In this document: positions 1-5,032 of the stretch, piece by piece | How positions within the stretch are numbered: the first letter of the stretch is position 1 | Layout: each line of letters opens with the position of its first letter | NCBI GenBank assembly: GCA_031177845.1 | Contig: JAPSGG010000142.1 | Span: 1-5,415, forward strand | Source: Chromatiales bacterium | GTDB taxonomy: Bacteria > Pseudomonadota > Gammaproteobacteria > JACCYU01 | Reading direction: 5' to 3' | DNA: 5,415 nt | Notes under the pieces: generated by a model | What the model saw: only the letters and a program-made list of their open reading frames with translations | What the model was told of the DNA's origin: nothing | Database searches by the model: none | Translations under genes and position numbers: made by a program

Positions 1-159
1 TCAGACTCCCGCCTATGCAAGGAGTACCAAGCTTACATGGACCAGATTAGCGTGTGCCGTTTCAAAGATGGTTCGTTTGTGCCGTTTCAAAGATGGTTCG
101 TTGCGGCTTCGATGATAGGATACGTCGATGGAACTCAAGCCGCCGGGTCATGGCGGTGA
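1..159 (+). CDS. Possible C-terminal fragment of an unidentified small cysteine-containing protein (5' end outside window)
   Basis: Frame 1 is open from the left edge to a TGA at 157-159, giving 52 visible residues. The first part reads like real protein: LCKEYQAYMDQISVCRFKDG, with two cysteines 15 residues apart. It loosely recalls the CREYQ...ACRQPDGSW tail of RT0821/Lpp0805-type surface antigen proteins, but the spacing between the cysteines is shorter than I would expect, so I do not assign that family. A perfect 25-bp tandem duplication begins just after the second conserved-looking segment. Because 25 is not a multiple of 3, it changes the frame of everything downstream. With a single copy the frame would stop at the TGA of positions 112-114, after a tail of SLRLR. 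With two copies it reads on through FVPFQRWFVAASMIGYVDG to 159. The last 40 or so residues are therefore probably an accidental extension. It could also be non-coding; only the run to the edge and the composition support it. Confidence 0.3.
   Translation, partial: SDSRLCKEYQAYMDQISVCRFKDGSFVPFQRWFVAASMIGYVDGTQAAGSWR
53..102. repeat. Perfect 25-bp tandem duplication, two copies
   Basis: Positions 53-77 and 78-102 are identical over 25 bases (unit begins TGTGCCGTTTCAAAG). The match breaks at the first base on either side, so this is an exact head-to-tail duplication. It is recent enough to show no divergence. The unit length is not a multiple of 3, so any frame crossing it is shifted. It lies in the possible partial frame ending at 159 and upstream of the PGPGW gene. 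No flanking transposase gene or longer inverted repeat is visible, so replication slippage is the simplest origin. Confidence 0.97.
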
Positions 160-188
160 TATCGTCAAGCAATATCTACGGCTTGCCT

Positions 189-596
189 ATGCTCGAAAAG
201 CTTAAACAAAACTGGCGCCAGTTCGAAGAAGGCGCTCCGGGAAAGCGCTTTCAGCAACGCTTCAAACGGCGGCAGCAAGCTCCGCGGAGCGCTTGGCGAA
301 AGGCACTGTTCATCGGAGGCGGTCTCTTGATGATGGCGGCCGGGCTTTTCTTTCTAGTTGCACCGGGCCCTGGGTTGCTGGTGGTCTTCATCGGTGCAGG
401 CTTGATCGCTCAGGAGTCCTTTTTTGCTGCGCGTGCGCTAGATTGGACGGAGATCAGAATAAGAAAGCTGGCGACCTGGGCTCTTGGCGTATGGCATCGC
501 TCATCGATGGCCGTGAAGATTCTGTCGGTGCTGATTGCGGTGGCCCTCGCCGGGGCCTCGGCGTCCGCTGCTTACATGCTTCTATTTGCAAAGTAG
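189..596 (+). CDS. PGPGW-family small integral membrane protein
   Basis: Starting at the ATG at 189 the product is 135 residues. It has a basic, hydrophilic N-terminus (about 1-37, rich in K, R and Q). A hydrophobic helix follows at about 39-57, then the motif APGPG at 58-62, then a second hydrophobic stretch at about 63-75 (LLVVFIGAGLIA). After an amphipathic middle part comes a third membrane segment at about 110-132. The helix-PGPG-helix arrangement is the signature of the PGPGW putative transmembrane family (Pfam PF09656 as I recall it). Here the usual W is replaced by L63. The family is uncharacterised, so an inner-membrane location is the only safe inference. The frame is open further upstream (ATG at 150, GTG at 54), but that part overlaps the 25-bp duplication and looks unlike the family, so I chose 189. 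No clear Shine-Dalgarno precedes 189 or 150. The gene converges on the minus-strand GH13 gene. Confidence 0.75.
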   Translation: MLEKLKQNWRQFEEGAPGKRFQQRFKRRQQAPRSAWRKALFIGGGLLMMAAGLFFLVAPGPGLLVVFIGAGLIAQESFFAARALDWTEIRIRKLATWALGVWHRSSMAVKILSVLIAVALAGASASAAYMLLFAK

Positions 597-602
597 GCAG
601 CT

Positions 603-618
603 CTAGCTCGGTGGCTAG
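603..618 (+). terminator. Weak hairpin after the PGPGW gene, possible terminator
   Basis: CTAGC (603-607) pairs with GCTAG (614-618) across a 6-base loop, and a T-G wobble can extend it by one pair. It starts 7 bases after the TAG stop of the PGPGW gene. There is no run of T after it, so it does not qualify as a classic rho-independent terminator. The rest of the gap up to 812, where the convergent GH13 gene ends, contains no gene and no stronger terminator that I can see. Confidence 0.2.
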
Positions 619-812
619 GCATTCTCATGCAGCCGCGCCTGGTCGACAGCTCTGCCATGGGAAGATTGGAATTACTGGGCCTTCGACCAGAACCGACTCC
701 TTATTGTTGCGCTCGTTCAACTTAGAGCCTCATGATGTGTATGTCAGATCGGGTGATCGCCCATACCTCGCGAATGCCAAGGCAGGCGAGCAGGAACATG
801 GATGCGCAGGGT

Positions 813-2768
813 TCACCGCGCGAAAATAAGGATACTGTTTGCCGGCAGCACAAGTCCTGCGGAGTAGCTAAAATCGTGCAGCGGCTGCGGTTCGGCAAAA
901 ACTCGACCGCCATTGCCTGCGATGTTTGGATTTACCCAATTTTCATAAACATCGCTATTAAAGATTTCGCGCCACTCACCACCAGTCGGGAAACCGATGC
1001 GGTAGTCGAAGCGATTAAACGTCGAGAGGTGCACCACCACGAGCACGTCGTGGCCTTCGCCCTCCACCCAGCGGTGGAAGGCGAGCACGCGATTCTGATC
1101 GTGGGTGTGCACAACACGGAAATCCTGCCCGCGCAAGCCGGGATAGCGCCAGCGCAGTCCCACCAGTTCGCGCGTGAACCGCAGGTGATCGAGCATCTGC
1201 TTGTCGCCTTTTTCGAGGCCTGCCCAATGGAGCAACAGATCTTTATGGAACTCGAAATCGTCGGACCACTGTTTGTCCTCCAGAAACTCCTGGCCCATGA
1301 ACAGCATTGGAATACCCGGCGCAGCGAGGCTGATCCCTGTGGCCACACGCGCACGACTGCGGCCAAACCAAGAGCGCGGATCTGAAGGATCGCCTAGCCG
1401 TGCGATCCGCTGCTCGCGACCTTGATAGACAATATCGTGGTTCTCGGGTCCCTGCACAAACTGCCAATGCTCAGTGAAACCTTCCGGCCAAAGGCTCCGG
1501 GCCAAACCCGTTATGTCGAGTGGCCGCTCATCCGGCTGGCTGGCGTTGCCGATGACGTCGCGAATAGCGATGCGAAGACCATCCGTGAGCGTCGTATCGA
1601 AGCCGGCGCCTTCTGGCGGCACCTTCACGACGTAAGGATTCACGTTCCAATATTCGGCCTTATCCAGCGCATTTGGCCGATGGTGTCGCAGCGTGGAGGT
1701 GAGATCCTGGCAGAAGCTCCAGCCGTGTGGCGCGCCATCGTGATCGATGACACTCACCTGGTCATAGCGGAAGCCATCGACCCGATATTCATCGAGGAAA
1801 AACTTCGCGTTCTGGATCAGGAAATCACGCACTTCGGGCTTGCCAAAGTCGAACACGAGCCCTCCGGCATGGCCTTTGTCGGTAAAATAGAGTGAGTTTC
1901 TATTGCCGCCCTCGGGTGACTGCCGGTCGAAGAAGAAGATGCTCTGGTCCCCAAAATCGCCGCCCGCGTGGTTGTAAACCACATCCAGGAGTACCGCGAG
2001 GCCATAGATGTGGCAGAGGTCGATCAGCGCCTTGAGCTGATTCATCTCGCCACGCAGATCCTCAACGTTGTAACGCTTCAGGCCCTTGGCATCTAATAAC
2101 TCGTTCACGCGCGCAACGTACGGCTTGAGATCCGCGTCCTCCACCGCAAAATCCATTTCCGGGGAGAAGTAATCGGTTCCGTTGTAGCCGAGACTGAATT
2201 GAGTTTGAAATTCCTGGATCGGCATGAGCTGAATCGTGGTGATGCCGAGTCCGGCGAGGTGCGGAATCTTGCGAGCCCCATCGAGAAACGTGCCCCCCTT
2301 TTTTGGCAAATTCGGTGTGAAGAACGTGCCGACATGGAGTTGATAAATTACGAAGTTATGAAACTGAGGCGTAACGTATCCGGTCTCGTGCCAAGGAAAA
2401 TCGGTCTTCCGAATGATACATTCGCTGGGAAAGGGTGTTTGCAGCTCTCGTGCGTAGGGGTCGCGCTTGGGGCCCTCGCTGCCGTCACCCACAACATAGA
2501 ACATGTAGCGCTGCCGGTCGCGCACACCGGGAATAAAACCGAGCCAATGATCGTGGTTGTCGCGATTAAGCAAGCTGGCGTTACTGCGCTCGCGGTTGTT
2601 GAAGTCGCCGATTGCATGCACAGACCGTGCATGGGGCGCCCAGACACGAAATGTGGCGCCATCAGCAATAAGGTTCGCACCCATCGGCGTACCGGCATGG
2701 ATATGATCGAGGGACGCAGGCATAATCAATGTCCGGTGTGTCGTGCTAACAAAGACCGCGCGGCGCAT
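813..2768 (-). CDS. GH13 family alpha-glucan enzyme (branching-enzyme/alpha-amylase-like)
   Basis: The product has 651 residues from the longest start (ATG at 2768) or 636 from the ATG at 2723. An N-terminal CBM48/isoamylase-N-like beta domain lies at about 29-110 (MGANLIADGATFRVWAPHARSV, GDFNN). A (beta/alpha)8 GH13 barrel at about 138-510 opens with YQLHVGTF. All four GH13 regions are intact: DVVYNH (262-267), GFRYDQVS with R334 and nucleophile D336, AEYWN with acid/base E372, and ENHD with N443-H444-D445. A C-terminal beta domain (about 555-651) ends in a WREIFNSD segment. Length and domain order resemble GlgB-type branching enzymes and maltooligosyltrehalose trehalohydrolases. Region IV reads NHD and region III AEYW, unlike typical E. 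coli-type GlgB, so I give no gene symbol and leave branching versus hydrolysis open. There is no signal peptide, so it is probably cytoplasmic and may act on glycogen-like glucan or maltooligosaccharides. It lies downstream of the metallopeptidase on the same strand. The 2723 start is at least as likely, because residues 1-15 look unlike the family. Neither start has a good Shine-Dalgarno. Confidence 0.93.
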   Translation of the reverse strand: MRRAVFVSTTHRTLIMPASLDHIHAGTPMGANLIADGATFRVWAPHARSVHAIGDFNNRERSNASLLNRDNHDHWLGFIPGVRDRQRYMFYVVGDGSEGPKRDPYARELQTPFPSECIIRKTDFPWHETGYVTPQFHNFVIYQLHVGTFFTPNLPKKGGTFLDGARKIPHLAGLGITTIQLMPIQEFQTQFSLGYNGTDYFSPEMDFAVEDADLKPYVARVNELLDAKGLKRYNVEDLRGEMNQLKALIDLCHIYGLAVLLDVVYNHAGGDFGDQSIFFFDRQSPEGGNRNSLYFTDKGHAGGLVFDFGKPEVRDFLIQNAKFFLDEYRVDGFRYDQVSVIDHDGAPHGWSFCQDLTSTLRHHRPNALDKAEYWNVNPYVVKVPPEGAGFDTTLTDGLRIAIRDVIGNASQPDERPLDITGLARSLWPEGFTEHWQFVQGPENHDIVYQGREQRIARLGDPSDPRSWFGRSRARVATGISLAAPGIPMLFMGQEFLEDKQWSDDFEFHKDLLLHWAGLEKGDKQMLDHLRFTRELVGLRWRYPGLRGQDFRVVHTHDQNRVLAFHRWVEGEGHDVLVVVHLSTFNRFDYRIGFPTGGEWREIFNSDVYENWVNPNIAGNGGRVFAEPQPLHDFSYSAGLVLPANSILIFAR

Positions 2769-2822
2769 GAAGCTGGCAGAACTGGGACTGAACCTGCCAC
2801 AGTACCGAGCGCGGCCTGGTGT

Positions 2823-4706
2823 TCATCTCTGCACATCATGAAGCAGCTTGAATAATTGCTGCTTAGGCACCTGTTTACCAGTGTCGTCGATCGTCCAGTA
2901 CTGTTGCCCGATCGGGCTTTGCAGGAAGCTGCGCCTGCGCTCGAGCCGGCCCGCACCGACCACTGACTTGGAAATCACATAGCGGACTTCCCCTCGAGGA
3001 TCCAGAATGATGGTCGATCCACCGTGGAAGTCGAAGCTCGGGTTTCCGTTACAGGCATGTACCGTCCTTTTCTGGGTTACTTCGGCGACTAGATCGAAGA
3101 CGATTTGCCCGTCGGGCCCAACGCGCCGCGAAGAACGGATGGATTCAATCCTTGGCAAGCTCACGTCATCGCCGTCAAGGCGCGGATCGCCCTGCCGCAC
3201 GAGCCCGAACTCGCCCATGTATCTCGGATCAGATACATAATTACCTAAGGCACAGGCTTGGCGCTTAAGTTCTTTAGGGCCGGCAACACAACCCGGATCG
3301 CCTCGAAACTTTAGTTTGGCGAAGCTTAGCTCGCATATCGGCGCAAGGGATTTGATGGTCGGCCGCCAAAGCAGCGCATCCTCCGATAGGCCGGTCACAT
3401 CGCGCGGATGAATATCGCGACGCCGGAAAGCGTCGACGAACGCGCCGCGATAATCCCACGTATCCTCAGGAACAAGGTCATGATCCGCGGTGATCAAGGC
3501 TCTGAGGAATTCACCAAATTTCAGATCCACGGGCGGACAATAGTCGATCGCGCGGATGCACAGCGAAAGCATCTGGTCGGCAAGTTGGGACGCCTCTTGA
3601 GATAAAACATCCTCCAGCTCTTGAGACAATCGGCCGGGTGGCAGCACACTGGAGCCATTCGTCGCGAGGCGAATATAACGCGCGGTCTTGCGCTTATAGA
3701 TAGTGATGAATGCTTCGAAGACCGCGGCAACGAGAACTGAGCCCAGAGCATGTGGTTCGAGGGTTTCGTCGTATTGAAGCGGGATAGCCTGCTCGTCTTT
3801 GACGTCGATAGCGCTGCGTAAGGCAGCCTTTCTTCCGGTGGCATCACCGAACTGGCGTGCGAGGTCGGTAAGAAAGCGCGCATCTTGGATGGCGCCACCC
3901 GTTTCTTGCAGGGCAATACGTACTGCTTCCTGGTAACTAAAGTGCTGGAAGATCGCCACCAGATCGGCGAAAGCCTCGTGGAAGGCAATGACGTCGGCTC
4001 CACTGGGATGGTTGAACTGCGCGCGTAGTCCATCGAGCAGCGCGTGCGTGACCTCGTGGGCGATGATGTCGTGCGACAGACAGGTGAAGACGTAGCTATC
4101 CGGAATAGTTCTACCCACTGCCTTCTGGCCCGCGCGGAAATAACCGAAGTCGATTTGAACGCGAGTCTCGTCGTAGTAGGCGTTATCGTCCTCGAAGGCA
4201 TGTGGCCGGATAATAAGTCTTCTTCGCCTGTCCTGCGCACCATATCCCCATCCTACATGACGACCCAGCGCGCGTCTGAAGGCCGAGTACACATTGCTAC
4301 ACACGGCATAGACCATCTGCTGGTGAAATCTGGGATCCGTTGGAGACGGATCATATCCGTCGCGGATCAAAACGTTTTTGTCATCCAGGTCGGCGCGTCG
4401 GTAGCTGATCCTGTGCTTTCCATCTTCATTGATTACCTTGAATAGCCGCCCGATCGGACCAGGTCGCAGGGGCTCATAGACAACGTTGACGGTAGCCACC
4501 GCGCCCGCCAAGCGCGGCGTCGTAGGGTCTGCTGTATAAATTCGAAGAGGACGGTATCTCGGATCGCCGCGCTTACGCTCGTAAGGCGCCCGAGATGTAC
4601 GTCTTACGCCCTCGCCTAATTCATATGCTGTCCGCAGGCCTTCGCATGAGTCGTCCGCAAGCGCGCTGTGAGTCGACGGGTGCCTTGCCTTCGAACGGTC
4701 TAGCAT
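2823..4706 (-). CDS. Gluzincin (thermolysin-like, M4-related) zinc metallopeptidase, probably cytosolic
   Basis: This 627-residue protein carries a complete gluzincin active site. SHDIIAHEVTHALLDG gives zinc ligands H217 and H221 with catalytic base E218. AFHEAFADLVAIFQHF gives the third ligand E244, with D248 matching the ExxxD pattern of thermolysin. EPHALGS places H319 where thermolysin has its transition-state histidine. Ligand spacing (H221 to E244, 23 residues) is close to but not identical with thermolysin. The N-terminal half before the motif (about 49-200) and a C-terminal region (about 450-627) are family-specific and I cannot assign them. There is no signal peptide, propeptide or membrane segment, unlike secreted M4 enzymes, so action inside the cell is inferred. 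The substrate is unknown. The start is well fixed: an in-frame TAA lies three codons upstream, no other ATG occurs before residue 131, and there is no GTG or TTG in the first 58 codons. The first 48 or so residues look poorly conserved and disordered. A perfect palindrome and hairpins lie just upstream, and the GH13 gene follows within 54-99 bp. Confidence 0.88.
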   Translation of the reverse strand: MLDRSKARHPSTHSALADDSCEGLRTAYELGEGVRRTSRAPYERKRGDPRYRPLRIYTADPTTPRLAGAVATVNVVYEPLRPGPIGRLFKVINEDGKHRISYRRADLDDKNVLIRDGYDPSPTDPRFHQQMVYAVCSNVYSAFRRALGRHVGWGYGAQDRRRRLIIRPHAFEDDNAYYDETRVQIDFGYFRAGQKAVGRTIPDSYVFTCLSHDIIAHEVTHALLDGLRAQFNHPSGADVIAFHEAFADLVAIFQHFSYQEAVRIALQETGGAIQDARFLTDLARQFGDATGRKAALRSAIDVKDEQAIPLQYDETLEPHALGSVLVAAVFEAFITIYKRKTARYIRLATNGSSVLPPGRLSQELEDVLSQEASQLADQMLSLCIRAIDYCPPVDLKFGEFLRALITADHDLVPEDTWDYRGAFVDAFRRRDIHPRDVTGLSEDALLWRPTIKSLAPICELSFAKLKFRGDPGCVAGPKELKRQACALGNYVSDPRYMGEFGLVRQGDPRLDGDDVSLPRIESIRSSRRVGPDGQIVFDLVAEVTQKRTVHACNGNPSFDFHGGSTIILDPRGEVRYVISKSVVGAGRLERRRSFLQSPIGQQYWTIDDTGKQVPKQQLFKLLHDVQR

Positions 4707-4712
4707 GTGAAC

Positions 4713-4727
4713 TTAGTAGCGTACTAA
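4713..4727. promoter_or_regulatory. Perfect 15-bp palindrome just upstream of the metallopeptidase start codon
   Basis: TTAGTA-GCG-TACTAA is a perfect inverted repeat with 6-base arms and a 3-base centre. It ends 6 bases before the ATG of the minus-strand metallopeptidase gene (4704-4706). Length and symmetry fit the binding site of a dimeric repressor. In RNA the 3-base loop would give a short stem sitting over the ribosome-binding region. No repressor gene is in the window, so the protein partner is unknown. Chance occurrence is possible, although a perfect palindrome at this exact place is notable. Confidence 0.4.
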
Positions 4728-4745
4728 AAGGTCTGTCAGCGTCTT

Positions 4746-4796
4746 ACTTGCGTCATCACCTGAACGGTAGCCCATCAGTCTTGCTGATGCGCAAGT
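4746..4796 (-). promoter_or_regulatory. Long hairpin with an alternative inner hairpin, possible leader or attenuator
   Basis: ACTTGCG-T-CATCA (4746-4758) pairs with TGATG-CGCAAGT (4785-4796), giving 12 pairs with one bulged T and a 26-base loop. Inside it, CATCAG (4773-4778) pairs perfectly with CTGATG (4784-4789) over a 5-base loop. Both foldings need 4785-4789, so they exclude each other. The element lies 40-90 bases before the metallopeptidase start, where a leader RNA would be. Neither form is followed by a run of U on the minus strand, so a plain terminator is unlikely. Whether it is transcribed is not visible from sequence. Confidence 0.35.
4761..4790. repeat. Dispersed hairpin repeat, copy 1
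   Basis: This 30-bp segment (TGAACGGTAGCC, then CATCAG-TCTTG-CTGATG) has a related copy at 4877-4907. The shared core is GGTAGCC, a 3-base variable part, CAGT, one variable base, then TTGCTG. The copy here has a perfect 6-bp stem with a 5-base loop. It overlaps the longer hairpin at 4746-4796. Confidence 0.6.
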
Positions 4797-4821
4797 GGCT
4801 GACGAGCAAACCACCGCAGTT

Positions 4822-4836
4822 ACGAGCAGAACTCGT
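4822..4836. repeat. Small hairpin ACGAG/CTCGT
   Basis: ACGAG (4822-4826) pairs with CTCGT (4832-4836) around the loop CAGAA. A T-G wobble and a T-A pair extend the stem to seven. It lies between the two dispersed hairpin repeats. No T-tract follows on either strand, so I do not call it a terminator. Confidence 0.3.
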
Positions 4837-4843
4837 GACCTGC

Positions 4844-4869
4844 CCACGTGGCCTATCCACGTCGGCTAT
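4844..4869. repeat. Imperfect 13-bp tandem repeat
   Basis: CCACGTGGCCTAT (4844-4856) is followed directly by CCACGTCGGCTAT (4857-4869), matching at 11 of 13 positions. The first copy contains the 8-bp palindrome CCACGTGG. Such paired sites can serve regulators, but chance or local duplication is equally possible. Confidence 0.5.
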
Positions 4870-4876
4870 CCTAATA

Positions 4877-4907
4877 TGAAAGGGTAGCCTGCCAGTGTTG
4901 CTGGGTA
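4877..4907. repeat. Dispersed hairpin repeat, copy 2
   Basis: This copy is related to the segment at 4761-4790 and shares TGAA, GGTAGCC, CAGT and TTGCTG in order, with one single-base indel. Its stem is CCAG (4892-4895) with CTGG (4901-4904), and the loop TGTTG differs from copy 1 by one base. Relative to copy 1, one stem pair changes on both sides (T-A to C-G), which keeps the pairing. The two outermost pairs of copy 1 are lost here. This suggests a degenerate REP-like palindromic element, but two copies in one window are not enough to name a family. Confidence 0.55.
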
Positions 4908-5032
4908 CAACTTTTTCGATTCCAGAGGCCTGCGAAGATTCCTCACTTAGATCGGGATAGTTTTCCAGAGCGGAGTCGCTCGAAAGACAACACTGTTTAT
5001 GGTTTGATCTCGAGAAATTTTTGGACACCTCG

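Larger units (their letters stand above)
4707..5032. other. Structured intergenic region between the caspase-like and metallopeptidase genes
   Basis: About 325 bp without a convincing gene. Reading on the minus strand it follows the caspase-like stop and ends at the metallopeptidase ATG. It contains a 15-bp palindrome, two overlapping hairpins, a second related hairpin element, an imperfect 13-bp tandem repeat and a further small hairpin, each listed separately. A 90-codon minus-strand frame (GTG at 5028, TGA at 4756) starts 4 bases after the caspase-like stop. Its composition is not protein-like, and it passes through the repeats, so I do not call it a gene. No clear sigma-70 promoter with good spacing or long T-tract terminator is visible. 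Confidence 0.7.

Noticed and set aside
140..156. CCGCC/GGCGG stem with 7-base loop before the PGPGW gene
   Set aside because: Only five pairs in GC-rich sequence with no T-run; not enough to call a terminator or leader.
54..188. N-terminal extension of the PGPGW protein from the GTG at 54
   Set aside because: The added 45 residues come largely from the tandem duplication and are cysteine/tryptophan/arginine-rich, unlike this membrane family; the ATG at 189 gives a normal length.
753..764. Near-palindrome GGGTGATCGCCC in the convergent gap
   Set aside because: It has no loop and no T-tract, includes a wobble pair, and is not near either gene end; probably chance.
293..829. 178-codon plus-strand frame overlapping the PGPGW gene
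   Set aside because: The first half is an out-of-frame reading of the PGPGW gene and the rest covers the convergent gap; low-complexity, non-protein-like composition.
732..1385. 217-codon plus-strand frame
   Set aside because: It lies almost wholly antisense to the GH13 gene, whose catalytic motifs are all intact, and its translation resembles no family.
2199..2855. 218-codon plus-strand frame
   Set aside because: It is antisense to the N-terminal part of the GH13 gene and the gap before it; the frame is open only because of the codon bias of the real gene.
3521..4243. 240-codon minus-strand frame
   Set aside because: It is a shifted frame inside the metallopeptidase gene, overlapping the HEVTH region; its serine/arginine-rich product is typical of a shadow frame.
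4734..4739. CTGACA on the minus strand as a -35 box for the metallopeptidase
   Set aside because: No good -10 hexamer at 16-18 bases; the only candidates fall in the palindrome and match poorly.
4761..4907. CRISPR-like array from the two repeated hairpins
   Set aside because: Only two diverged copies with a long, single spacer and no cas gene; this fits a dispersed palindromic repeat, not CRISPR.
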